Below are positions 24,975 through 34,988 of a stretch of DNA of 39,858 bases, one piece after another; within the stretch, counting starts at the first letter, position 1, and the number at the start of each line of letters is the position of its first letter. Under the pieces are notes generated by a model. It did no database searches, was not told the origin of the DNA, and saw only the letters and a list, made by a program, of their open reading frames with translations. This DNA is from Mycoemilia scoparia (Eukaryota; Kickxellomycota; Kickxellomycetes; Kickxellales; Kickxellaceae), in contig JANBPU010000149.1 in NCBI GenBank assembly GCA_027575805.1, positions 1-39,858 of the forward strand, written 5' to 3'. Made by a program: the position numbers and the translations under genes.

Positions 24975-26341
24975 TTAGTTAATTAATTAATTGGAAGGGG
25001 GGGGAGAGAGAGGGGAGGAGGGTTTGTTGTTATATTTCAGTTGTAGAAGCATAGGCGTAATGGTTACAGAGTTGTTATTAAATAAAGGGGCAAAGACACA
25101 GATGCTTACCCATTTAAAAATGTTTATTTAGTAAAATACTTTATATAATTGTGCTTCTAGCTATGTTATTTATATACTATTTATCAAAACAATAACTTTG
25201 AGCTTGCATGTCTGCTCTATCATAATCTAGTTAGTTTTTAGTATTTCTATATTTTCAATGGCTTATATTTTGATAAAGTAACAACTTTCTTAATTTTCTT
25301 GTATTTCATCTTATTAAATATATAGCTATTGCACGACAAGATACATAATTGGGAGTAGGCAACTTCTTTAAGTTTATAGATGCATTTCAAAACAAAATAG
25401 ATAAGTTTTGACTTGAAACACTGATAAGCCTATAGTACAAAAAAGCAATAAAGAGTGATTATATATGAAGTAATAGTAGATTATTGGCCAAGGGTTTAAA
25501 GTATTGAAGTATGGAGGTTAGACATTTTTGTCATTTCCCCTTAAATAAATGATAGCTGTAAAGATGCATGGGCATGATATCATCATGAGGGTCTGCTAGT
25601 GATGAGGGATTGGAGCCAAGTAAAGTGATCATGCGTGACTGTAGTTGACAACGGCCATAGGCACGATTTTTCCGTAATATATTCTGTAAAGAAAATTAGT
25701 ATAGCAGCTGGAAGAGCTAATAAACATACCAAGCAATACAATTGAGCAATAATCTCAGCAAAAAAATAATAGTAGCTCTGATATATTTAGCAGCAGAAAT
25801 ATGCGTGAAGCATGTCGTCTTTAAACACTGTATCTGCTCTATATCATTTTGGGTGCATTTTAGTCTTGTGAGATGCCGTGTGATCAATACAAGCAAAGGC
25901 TGGAAGCGCCTCTGGCTATCAAAACGTATTGAATGCTTTTATTGGCACCAGGAAACTGTCCTTTGTCATTGCACGGTGCTCAGATCACCCCTCCAAAATG
26001 GGCATGTGAGTATGCGTTAATGAAGAATTTTTGAGTCCAATTGGAAGTTTAGAGCGCCGCAAGCCGTTGCCTTACTAAGCCCATGTGGCTGCGTGATATT
26101 TGGTCAATGCTTTAAAAAAGCCACTAACACGCCTTTACTTTAATGGCCGTATTCTTTAGTAACATTTTGAACACTTCATTCCTCTCCATTCTGCTTTTTA
26201 TCGTCTTCCATCCCCAATATTTTATAGACTCTTGTACTATTACTGTAGCACTGGATTGAACTTTAATCTCGTCTAGCCATAACGTCTAGTATAACATCAC
26301 CCTTTGCTGCTATTTGATATCTCCAATAATACCAGTTCGAT
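24975..26341. other. Region between the small ORF and the glucoamylase gene
   Basis: Mostly AT-rich non-coding sequence. The only gene-like signal is the possible minus-strand exon pair at 25777-25531, entered separately. The ~300 bases before 26342 are expected to hold the glucoamylase promoter; no clear TATA box was identified. Confidence 0.4.
25531..25777 (-). CDS. Possible C-terminal exons of an unrecognised gene
   Basis: The candidate last exon, 25683-25531, codes 50 residues ending in TGA (RAYGRCQLQSRMITLLGSNP followed by an Asp/His-rich tail). It is preceded by a strong branch point and acceptor (TACTAAT...TTTACAG). A candidate upstream exon, 25777-25730, has a GTATGT donor and an acceptor (CTAAAT...TCAG), and the two join in phase 0. 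The implied intron is only 46 nt, shorter than any other in this window. I could not follow the gene further upstream to a start codon, and no family is recognised. It could be a chance frame or a relic. Confidence 0.2.
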
Positions 26342-28328
26342 ATGATTTTACAAAGAAAGCTATTCGATTCATCAACGTGGCTTCCAAGAGTAGCATTATT
26401 TGCTTTGTCTGGCCTTGCTCTTTTGCAAAGCATCTTGGTGATTGAGGGTCGTAGTTTCCAAACCACAGATAATGGCCACAAGTTTAGTGTCCAGCGCGAG
26501 TCGCAAAAGCAAACCTTCACCGCCGATAGAAAGCTCGACTCGTGGATTCAGTATGAATACAGATATGCAGTTGATCACATCATCCAGAATGTTCTTCCCA
26601 ACGGCGCCGTCCTGGCCTCTCCTTCTAAATCCCACCCAGATTATTATTACCACTGGGTTAGAGATGCCGGCTTAACTATGGTAAGATGAATTTTTAAAAC
26701 TCTTTTTCATGATGGCCACAAAGCTACCCAATATTGTTCAAACTGCAAGAATATCTAAGGTTGAAGTGCAGGAGGAATTGCATACAGGGCTAACAACCTG
26801 CAAAGCAAGCACATTTCATCATTGTTGATTGTGCATTATGAACTATCGTCTTGCCCCATCATTCTGCACATCGATTATATTATATCCACCTCCTTCCATT
26901 ATATGCAACCAGCATGTTTGCATGTTGTAATACCAGCATATGCCAAATCTTATACTAGTTCCAACCAATTTTATATGTCCCACTTACATATTGTATTAAA
27001 ATACTCTCTTAGGATGTGTTGGTGCAGGTGCTCTCGGATAATACCGCTCAGAGCCAGACGTCTACGACCTCATCGCTTATTCCTTTAGTCGAAAGGTATG
27101 CTACCTTTTCCAAGGGTATACAAAGAGTCCCAAATAGATCTGGTGGGCTAGGCGAACCAAAGTGGAATGTGAATGGCACAGCATTCAATAAAAACTGGGG
27201 AAGACCACAAAACGACTCCCCAGCTATCCGAGCTTACTCATTGATCCGCTATGCCAACTTGTTGCTGGATGACAGCAAAAGCATCAGGCACTTGTATAAA
27301 TCCGAAGGTTTTTCTTCGCTAATCAAGGAAGATCTCGAATATGTTGCCCATCATTGGCGTAACACTGGTTTCGATATCTGGGAAGAGGTTGAGGGTTCCC
27401 ACTTCTATACTAGAATGGTGCAAAGAAAGGCATTGATTGAGGGTGCCAAGCTGGCCCGTAGAGTTGGTGACACTGGGGCAGCCAACTATTACCAAGAACA
27501 GGCAGATGAAATCACTCGTACTTTGTCTCAGTTCTGGGATAATTCGGCTGGATACCTAAAGGTTACAATTGATAGAACCGGCGGTCTTGATTACAAGAGG
27601 AGTGGGCTGGATGTCCAAATTATTCTAGCTGCTCTGCATGCTGGACTTGATGACGGTCTATATACACCAGAGAGTGAGCAGGTAAGGATAGGCGTATCAA
27701 CAAATAGGTTCTACATATAATACATTATCCCTGTGAACTCATAGAGCATATGTTGAAACGTGATCTTTATTCTGATGTGTCTTTATTAAAGGTTTTGGCG
27801 ACAGCAATTAGCCTGAACAAGCAATTCGCATCTCTCTACCCTATAAACTCCAATGGCCATCCTGGAATCGCAATAGGAAGATACCCCGAAGATACATACG
27901 ATGGCTACGATTCCAATAGAGAAGGAAACCCCTGGCCATTGGCTACTTTGGCAATGTCTCAAATATACTTCAACCTTCTAAACACATGGGTCAAGCAGGG
28001 ATATATACCGATCACAAAGATCACAGCCCAGCTGTTCAACCAAGCCAACATTCAAATTCCCAGCACTCTCAATGGTCAAAAATACATCACAATGAGCCAG
28101 CATCCATCTGAATTTAAGAATTCAGTTTCTTCGCTCTTGGGTGTCGGTGATTTCTACCTTGATAGAGTTCAGGTGCATACAAACCAGGATGGTCAGATGT
28201 TTGAGCAGTGGAATCGATACACCGGCTACGGCCAAGGTGCCACCCACTTGACATGGAGCTACTCTGCGTTCGTATCAGCGGTTCGCAGCCGTAACCAGGC
28301 CATAAGTTTGCTTAAACAAATAGTTTAA
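26342..28328 (+). CDS. Glycoside hydrolase family 15 glucoamylase, 3 exons
   Basis: Exons 26342-26680, 27013-27681 and 27792-28328 join in phase 0 into 514 residues; the introns are 332 and 110 nt (GTAAGA...TTAG; GTAAGG...AAAG). GH15 hallmarks appear in order: YYYHWVRDAGLTM (about 101-113); DIWEEVEGSHFYT at 234-246, with the expected general acid E237; GRYPEDTYDGY followed by GNPW; and EQWNRYTGYGQGATHLTWSY with the expected general base E474. A hydrophobic stretch at about 15-36 is a signal peptide or membrane anchor. No starch-binding domain is present, so it resembles short sporulation-type glucoamylases. Family knowledge: these release glucose from the non-reducing ends of starch or glycogen. 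Its 3' end faces the 3' end of the MTA1-like gene, with 135 bases between the stop codons. Confidence 0.92.
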
Positions 28329-28463
28329 CAATAGTTGTGCAATAGCTATGCTAGTTTGTGTGTGTAGTTTTGTATGAAAGTTTTATTGTTGTGGGTGAAT
28401 CTTGGACTGTTATCAAGCAAGCAACAAAGATTGCATTTAATATATTTTTAAACAATGTAATAA

Positions 28464-30076
28464 TCAGAGCTCATTCCCAACAGTAACCCAATAGTCTCTT
28501 AGGTTGTTTTTGCGCCCAAATATCTCGAGATATTTGCCATTTGGTACCAGCTGCTCAATTATCTCATACAGTTCCTCTGGCTTTTGGCTTTGACCTCTTC
28601 TTTCCGAGAAGATGACATCTGATGCGACTGAGTGCTGGCAACCTGCTGGTGCATCTCCCTAATAAATGGAGGTAATGGAGTGCTTAGTTCTTAATTGGTT
28701 ATACACATCAACAGCATTTATGTTTGTTTATTACCTTTAGTCCGACTAGGCATGTCTCTTTAGCATGCTGCAAATAGTAGCCGTGGCCCTTTGCCATTCT
28801 CCTGTTAACTGTTTGCTTTACCCACGTAATTTCGTCGACATACTTATACCCCCACTTCTTTATCAATTCAAAGGACTTTGTGTATTTGTTGTTGATTACC
28901 CAGATGAATAGGAATCCGTTTGTTTGGAGTTTCTCAATCGGCAATGATTCGATACATACATCCGGGAGTTGTTGGTATGCAATTGCGACCTAATGTAATT
29001 GCAATCACCAAATGGTTTTATATAAAGTTTCGAATGGGCATTACAAGGCATCTCTGGATGTATGAATATCGTAAAGATGTATTTTCAAAAGCGTTGGTAT
29101 ATACTTACACCTCTTGTGGGCGCCTGAGAGGCAAGCTGCCATGGTGGGTCCATTGTAATGACATCAAACTGACACTCAGCGCCAAGGCTCTATATTTTTA
29201 CAAAATATGAAAAAGGATCATTACATTTAGATAGCCAACAAATATATTGTAGAATCCAAGCCATGAAGGAAATATGGATATATTTGCGTTTGTTTGCTTA
29301 CCTCCCAATCAAAGTTCATGACATTGGCTTTAATCGGAATACACCATTCTGGTGCTTTGAATTCTATAAATGACAGCATTTTATGTTAGATCACACACGG
29401 GTATAATGGACTGGCTTAAAACTCGATACTATTTCGCTGAGTATTGCTACAAGGACCCACATAAAGTTACTAGTTTACCTTCGTCATTGTTATCATTGCT
29501 ATTATCCGCATCGCCTTGCCCATTTTCCCCCGACTTTGAATCTTGATCAGCGATGCTCTGATTATAATCCGTTTCTTTTATACCAAGTTTTTTTTCCAGG
29601 CCACGAATTTCTACCTTGAGCTTGTTCATCTGTTTAATCAATTCGTTCTCTCGTGCACGTAGAATTGATAAATCGGCATCATTGTAGTCGTCCAGGCTGG
29701 GTTTCGTTCCTTCCTGCTTTAGTGATTCGGAATTGGATTCTTGTGAGTGTTTGGATTCGCTACTTGAGGTTAAGGGCGACTCCTTTTTTTCGGCATCAAA
29801 TGCGGTCTCTTCTTTATCCGAGTCTGCAACTATTTTTGGACTTATTTTGGCTATGCTAGTGGCCGAACAAGAATCCGAAGAGCTTTTTGGAGCTCTTTTT
29901 GACCCCTTCTTTCCAGGCGAGGAGTTAGTCGATCCGCCCTTACGGCTGCCGGATTTTTTAGATTTGACAGACTTGCTCTTTTCTGGCTTTGGTGTTTCAG
30001 TGGGCTCAAAGTCATCATCATCAGTGTTGTCTTTTACCAATTCGAAATCATTTTCACTATCACTTGACCAATACAT
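28464..30076 (-). CDS. MT-A70 family adenine methyltransferase, MTA1-like (putative DNA 6mA writer), 5 exons
   Basis: Exons 30076-29479, 29363-29302, 29189-29109, 28989-28735 and 28658-28464 join in phase to give 396 residues. The introns are 115, 112, 119 and 76 nt. Residues 1-130 are acidic, then Lys/Ser-rich and probably disordered. A coiled coil follows at about 145-175 (RARENELIKQMNKLKVEIRG). The MT-A70 domain begins near 200 with FKAPEWC. It holds the catalytic DPPW at 234-237 (FDVITMDPPWQLASQAPTRG), then NGFLFIWVINNKY, WGYKYVDEITWVKQT, SDVIFSERRGQSQKPEELYE, YLEIFGRKNN and the ending WVTVGNEL. The residues after DPPW differ from Ime4/METTL3, where an acidic/IHMELPYGTM-like stretch follows, and from METTL4; they resemble the MTA1 branch. 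Established for that branch: MTA1 with partner proteins methylates adenine in ApT sites of DNA in ciliates and early-diverging fungi. The substrate of this protein is inferred. No MTA9-like partner is in the window. Confidence 0.88.
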
Positions 30077-31433
30077 TTTTCGGTAGCTTTATATGTATGT
30101 AAAAATCCACCTGACTTTATTAACAGTTGGTTTCATAGTAAATGCAGGCAATATTTTTATCTGTTGACTTCTCACTGTTAGCTTACCCCGTGTTTGAAGT
30201 TTATGTGTGGCTTCTATATGTATATATGACCTGAAAGTATTAGCAAGGCAATGCTATTTTTTAACATGAAACACTGTAATAACGCACTTTTAAGCTTCTA
30301 GAACACAATAGTCAACTAAAGACAATCGGCTGATATTATGGGCATAAAACGAAACAATGTTTTGTCCTTGAAATGGTAATGACGAAACAGCGTTTCCCAC
30401 TTGTATGTATACAAAAGACGAGATCACTTTAAGTTCGTAGCAAATTCTTGGAATCACGTTTCTGGTATTAAAAATGGCAAGGTGATCCATGTTCTTTGTA
30501 ATATGTCCGTATACCTCTTATCAGCTTATACAGAACATTCTACTTGGAAAGCACTAATACATAATGTCAAAATAGAACTATCCTTGAAGAACATTATCAT
30601 CAAAACAAACACAAACGACCTTAGTATTAGAAATTTTATTTTGTTGATGGTTAAAGGAGGATAGGTATAGGCTAATTGTGCTTATCTACGTATTGTTGCC
30701 ATTGGCCCAAGGTTTGATCTGATTCCAAAGTTGCACATTACTTGAGTATGTATACAAGGCAATTCCAATGAGCCTTTGCCGCAATACTACAAGATATTCG
30801 ATGATAAACACTCTATCCAGAATTCAAATCTTTTGTAACAAAGTTTTAAAAAAGCCACGTCCTTGACGATCAGATGTCCAGTGCGATTCTGCTTAAATGT
30901 ACTGGAAAACCATCGTTCCTCACTGAGCACATTTAAACATGCGGGAGTCGACTCAAAAGACCGCATAAGCCTATCAATGGTGATTTCAAGATGTTATTTG
31001 AGTACAAGATCCTTGGATATTGCTTCATTGTGCATTAGGTGGTTAGGGTGTTGCATTCACAAAGCCAGGTTTGCCCCTTGTCTCTGTGAAAACTTGAAGC
31101 CAAGTGTGGCAAAGGACCGCCATCTCCATTTACTAAAGAACTCTCCACTGTATTACCACAAGGGATAGTATTCAGAACAATTGTAAAGCAAAAAGCCAAA
31201 AGTATCTTTGATTGGCAGGCATTAAAAGATTAGGGACAAGTGGAAAAGCGCAGTAAATTCTAAAGGAACAAGTCTTGGTTTTTCTAGGAATACACTCATT
31301 ATATCCCATTGGTCCACATGCCTCATGATGAAATGCAGGCCATTTTCACACACATGCAAATAAACAAGTATAGTGGTTAGAAATATCAGCCTGCTAACAA
31401 CAAGGGCCTTGCTTTTGTTTTATCTTGAAGAAA
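30077..31433. other. Divergent intergenic region between the MTA1-like and stomatin genes
   Basis: No gene recognised. It should hold both promoters. An open frame at 30863-31168 (+) lacks an ATG and any motif. Confidence 0.4.
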
Positions 31434-31441
31434 TATAAATA
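31434..31441 (+). promoter_or_regulatory. TATA box of the stomatin-like gene
   Basis: TATAAATA 135 bases upstream of the ATG at 31577, followed by a pyrimidine-rich leader (TTCGTTTACTTCTTT). Confidence 0.5.
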
Positions 31442-31576
31442 GACCTTGGAAAAGCTGATTCGTTTCGCTGGTTCTTATATTCCAATTCGTTTACTTCTTT
31501 AGTAAGGGTATTTATTTTGCTTGACCCACCATCGCTACCACACAGTAATTTGTATTTTGCTCCCTCCTCTCTGACG

Positions 31577-32626
31577 ATGGTCGACTATCTCAACTCCAAC
31601 TTACAGGGCAAGTCCTCCAGCAGTGGAGACACTCAAGTAGCCCCAAAGAAGGCCGCACCAGTATTCAGCCCACCCAAGTTTTCTGTTGAGCATCCAATTA
31701 ATCCTCGTTCGACTTATGAGAAATTCATGCATGGTTTGGGACACTTCCTGGGCTCTATCGGTAAAGTCCCGATTTTCTGCTGCTTCCCCAACCCTTACAA
31801 GAGGGTAGAACAAGGAGATGTTGGCTTGGTTACTCGCTATGGTGAATTCTACAAGGCAGTCGATGCAGGATTAGTCGAGATCAACCCAATCTCTGAAAAC
31901 CTGCGCTCAGTAAACATCATGATACAAATTGCACCTATTGGAAATATCCCTGTTGTCACCAAGGATAATGTCAACATTACGATTGAGTCTGTGATATACT
32001 GGCACATCATCGATCCATTTGCCGCAATTTACGGTGTTTCCAATGTTCAGTCTGCTCTTATCGAGCGTGCTCAAACTACTTTGCGTGCCGTAGCTGGTAG
32101 CCGCGTGCTTCAGGATCTGATCGAGAATCGCGAAACTGTTGCCAGCGCCATTAGAGAGCTCATTGAGGAGCCCGCTGCCGATTGGGGTGTTCGTGTTGAA
32201 TCAATTCTCATCAAGGATGTCAAATTCTCCCATGAATTGCAGAACTCCCTTTCTGCAGCCGCCGTTCAAAGGAGAATTGGCGAATCCAAGGTCATCGCTG
32301 CCCAGGCTGAGGTTAATTCTGCTAAGCTTATGCGTGAAGCAGCAGAGATCCTTAATACCCCTGCCGCTATGCAGATCCGTTATCTTGAAACTCTTCAGGC
32401 TATGAGCAAGAACGCTGGAACCAAGGTTATGTTCATACCCCTGGCTGAAAATGGTCCACAGAGTATGGCTCAGCTTGCTCCAATTATGCCAGGCGACAAG
32501 TCCGCTGAAGGTAAAGGAAAGGCTGTTGATAATGGTGGTGATAGCAACAAAAACAATTACAAGTCTGCTATCAATGAAGGTGTTAAGGATGCTGCTCTTT
32601 TCCAACAGCTGTCTGAAATGGAATAG
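31577..32626 (+). CDS. Stomatin-like SPFH/Band 7 membrane protein
   Basis: An intronless gene of 349 residues from the first ATG. The frame stays open a little further upstream but has no other ATG. The N-terminal ~60 residues are Ser/Pro-rich. A short hydrophobic stretch (HGLGHFLGSIGKVPIFCCF) ends in Cys68-Cys69, a likely palmitoylation or membrane hairpin site as in stomatins. The SPFH core runs about 75-270: EQGDVGLVTRYGEF, PVVTKDNVNITIESVIYW, ALIERAQTTLRAVAGSRVLQ, WGVRVESILIKDVKF, and a helical AAAVQRRIGESKVIAAQAEV segment. The conserved RYLETLQAMSKN follows, then a polar tail. Family knowledge: SPFH proteins oligomerise into membrane scaffolds; slipin-type members occur at the plasma membrane or mitochondria. 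AATAAA lies at 32752-32757. Highly biased codon use suggests good expression. Confidence 0.93.
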   Translation: MVDYLNSNLQGKSSSSGDTQVAPKKAAPVFSPPKFSVEHPINPRSTYEKFMHGLGHFLGSIGKVPIFCCFPNPYKRVEQGDVGLVTRYGEFYKAVDAGLVEINPISENLRSVNIMIQIAPIGNIPVVTKDNVNITIESVIYWHIIDPFAAIYGVSNVQSALIERAQTTLRAVAGSRVLQDLIENRETVASAIRELIEEPAADWGVRVESILIKDVKFSHELQNSLSAAAVQRRIGESKVIAAQAEVNSAKLMREAAEILNTPAAMQIRYLETLQAMSKNAGTKVMFIPLAENGPQSMAQLAPIMPGDKSAEGKGKAVDNGGDSNKNNYKSAINEGVKDAALFQQLSEME

Positions 32627-32850
32627 ATGCAGCCTGAATTTTTCTAGCTTTTTGTTTAAGTATACACTACTATTATTATTTAGTTTAATCTAATTTTTTC
32701 ACTGGTCTTTATATCCATAACTACTTAACTAACCCTGTTTATCACAATAGTAATAAAATAAAGCTATTCAGTATCTCGTATTCATACTTGTCCTCAGTCA
32801 TTTTTGGATCTTACTAAATGTGATATCAAACTTTTGATTTATAAAAAACC

Positions 32851-32981
32851 AAATGGTCAGATTCTACTTCGCCTTGGGCAAAATGGGCCTTAAGAGTTGT
32901 ATGCAAAATGGATAGTAATTGGTCCAAAATCTGAGGACACACTTATTAGACCTATATAGCACGTTTGATCCCAAGTGAAAT
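32851..32981. repeat. Dispersed repeat, copy A (decayed)
   Basis: Aligns end to end with 33631-33765. Shared blocks include CCAAAATCTGA and GATCCCAAGTGAAAT. In the plus frame that is open in copy B, this copy reads KWIVIGPKSED (B: KWLVIGPKSDEG) but carries several stops. It also lies inside a 108-codon minus-strand open frame (33190-32864) that I do not recognise. Confidence 0.6.
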
Positions 32982-33051
32982 ATTACCAGATGGGTTAAAT
33001 TGTTGGCTTTTAAAGTAACCAAATTAGAAATAAAATCTTGTGGAATAATGG

Positions 33052-33140
33052 TTTTCCCAGTCATCCATTGATTAAGCATTTTATTTCTCCTATGGAGGTA
33101 GCTGTATGCCACATACACTAATTTTTCCCAGTCATCCATT
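33052..33140. repeat. 53-bp dispersed repeat, copy 1, bounded by an 18-bp direct repeat
   Basis: The core 33069-33121 matches 39785-39837 with one mismatch in 53 bases. On both sides of the core lies the same 18-mer, TTTTCCCAGTCATCCATT (33052-33069 and 33123-33140). The core could have inserted here with target duplication, or the 71-bp unit could have been partly duplicated in tandem. No coding function is assigned. Confidence 0.75.
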
Positions 33141-33630
33141 CTTGTTTCAATTAAAGGCTTGTAGCCATAATATTTTGATTCACAATCCACTTTTATTTAT
33201 ATCAAATACCACAAGCAATATTGTATGTGTTTCCACATGGCAATGATCAAAGCGCAAAACTACTTCTCAGGTCCTTTTATTCTCTTAATTCATCAATGGG
33301 ATTTCAGGGTAGCCTGCTCACCACCATTAAAAACAACTGTTTTATACGCCACACTCTATTGTGGAGTGATCGTGTGATAAGGGCATTTTAGTGGCTAGAA
33401 TCTGCATGGGCTGGACAATTGACCATCCCTGGTCACCTTCTTCTTAGAAGTAACATTGTTTGATGAAACTATCGCTTTCAAATAAAAGCACATTCTAGAT
33501 TCAAGTTCCATCACCTTGATCGGGGAAAGTAGACGTATATTTAGATATTAGAGATTTCTAAAAAAACATTTATACAATCATGGAGTGAGTATGTTAGCAT
33601 ACCTATAAATTAACTTCAGTTCATGAGTAC

Positions 33631-33765
33631 ACATGGCCAAGTTTCATACCGCTTTAGGCAAGATAGGTCCCCAGGAGTAGAGTTGGGTATGAAATGGCTC
33701 GTGATTGGGCCAAAATCTGATGAGGGCCTGCTTCTGCCTACCAAAGATTCGATCCCAAGTGAAAT
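33631..33765. repeat. Dispersed repeat, copy B
   Basis: Related to 32851-32981. It lies within a short open plus-strand frame with an ATG at 33623 (70 residues, containing GMKWLVIGPKSDEG). Several differences from copy A in the block AAATGG...TCTGA fall at third codon positions of this frame, a weak hint of past coding constraint. Confidence 0.6.
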
Positions 33766-34409
33766 CTTCCCCACATACATATCGCCACCATCTGTGCACA
33801 CAACATTATCAAATTTCGAGTTTTTTGTAGTTTAATAGCCGAAGTAATACAATGTGGAGGAAGATTGTGACGATTATTGTTGCTGGACCAAGGTTTACTT
33901 TGCAAATTTGGAAGATGTAGTAGAATTTGGCATTTTGTACCTGAAAAGTTGCTCCCAAAAAAGGATAGACAGGATTGCAAACAAGTACCATCTCACAGAT
34001 ATTTGTATGGATAAAGGGGGTGGTGATGTGTATGTCTGTATAGGTACATAAATACAAGGGATGCTCCGGCATATATGTGCTTGGAGTAAAGCCGATGTAA
34101 ACTGGTTAGACGGCGAAATGTTTTATGTTTCTGTGCCTAGAATTTGTACATCAGATTTAATCCTTCTCGAAATCTTTTGCTCTCACGCTTACTAGTTGTT
34201 ACTATGGCTGCATCCTTTTGAATCTGTATTTCATTAATACATTTCTAGCAGACCAGTGCAACCAGTGTTGTGATCTAGAAAGTTTCATATGCAAATTTGC
34301 AATTAGCCGTAATAGAGTGCAAGCGATCAATCATTAGCGAGATGTTAGTTAAATGACATGACTAAAACACAAACACAAGAATCTTATGAAGCTATGAAGG
34401 TCAACCTCT

Positions 34410-34447
34410 CTTATCTGTCATACAGGAAACAACGGCTGACAGATAAG
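34410..34447. promoter_or_regulatory. Inverted pair of GATA-factor motifs upstream of the RING gene
   Basis: CTTATCTGTCA (34410-34420) and its exact reverse complement TGACAGATAAG (34437-34447) are separated by 16 bases. Each arm contains AGATAA, the classical fungal GATA-factor site. The pair sits about 300 bases upstream of the RING-gene TATA box. The palindrome is plain in the sequence; its role as a binding site is inferred. Confidence 0.45.
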
Positions 34448-34742
34448 CTTCGTCTTTAAGCTACAGTAAAGGCTTTGATAGATGGGTGGATGATATTCAT
34501 TCGATGAGATAGAGAACAAAAAGTAGAGCAAAAAAGACAAACCCCCAAAAATAGAACCACCCAGACAGGGTGCTGCGATTCTTGTCTTGCATGGTGTGAG
34601 GTCACAAGAATCTTATCGCAAGGCGCACTACACCCATGCCTTGGAAGAACAATTAATACTTTAGTCGCCTGTGTGCCAAGTCACTTGGCTAGGTAAGTTT
34701 GATGTAACAGAAGAGCATTTTACTCATAAGGTTCGGCTATGA

Positions 34743-34750
34743 TATATAAA
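34743..34750 (+). promoter_or_regulatory. TATA box of the RING-finger gene
   Basis: TATATAAA, followed by AGGGC, 239-246 bases upstream of the ATG at 34989. A CT-rich stretch about 50 bases further on may be the transcription start area. Confidence 0.45.
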
Positions 34751-34877
34751 AGGGCAAAACAGCTTTTGGTTTACCATAAAGCCTTTACTTTATCTGCCTT
34801 TCTTTTCTCAATATCAGTCTTCATCATCTATTTTACTTTGATATTCGTACCAACCTGTTTAGCTAATACGGAACCGT

Positions 34878-34901
34878 TGTGTTACAATACCTTGTAACAC
34901 A
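34878..34901 (+). promoter_or_regulatory. Perfect stem-loop in the likely RING-gene leader
   Basis: TGTGTTACAA, loop TACC, TTGTAACACA: a perfect 10-base stem closed by a tetraloop. It lies between the TATA box and the start codon, ending 87 bases before the ATG, so it would be transcribed as part of the 5' UTR. Confidence 0.45.
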
Positions 34902-34988
34902 CCATACAGCTGTTCTACTGCTTTATCTGTGGCAATATAGACTTTAAACTTCAAACCACACCTTCATATATAGACCCCTAAAGAGGCT

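Larger units (their letters stand above)
32627..34742. other. Repeat-bearing intergenic region
   Basis: No secure gene. It holds the related segments at 32851-32981 and 33631-33765, the 53-bp repeat with flanking direct repeats at 33052-33140, and the inverted GATA pair at 34410-34447. A 14-base direct repeat, CACAAGAATCTTAT, occurs at 34374-34387 and 34603-34616; the second copy also forms a gapped palindrome with GATTCTTGT just upstream. A frame at 33854-34051 (+) starts at GTG and has balanced composition (VYFANLEDVVEFGILYL), but it lacks a family or splice partner. Confidence 0.45.

Noticed and set aside
27750..27791. Possible alternative start or extra coding sequence (MLKRDLYSDVSLLK) before glucoamylase exon 3.
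   Set aside because: The GH15 reading is continuous when exon 2 (ending ESEQ) joins VLATAISL after the AAAG acceptor at 27791; this segment is intron 2.
28464..30076. Reading the methyltransferase as the mRNA m6A writer Ime4/METTL3.
   Set aside because: The residues following DPPW and the C-terminal YLEIFGRKNN...WVTVGNEL block fit the MTA1 branch better. The alternative remains open until a tree is made.
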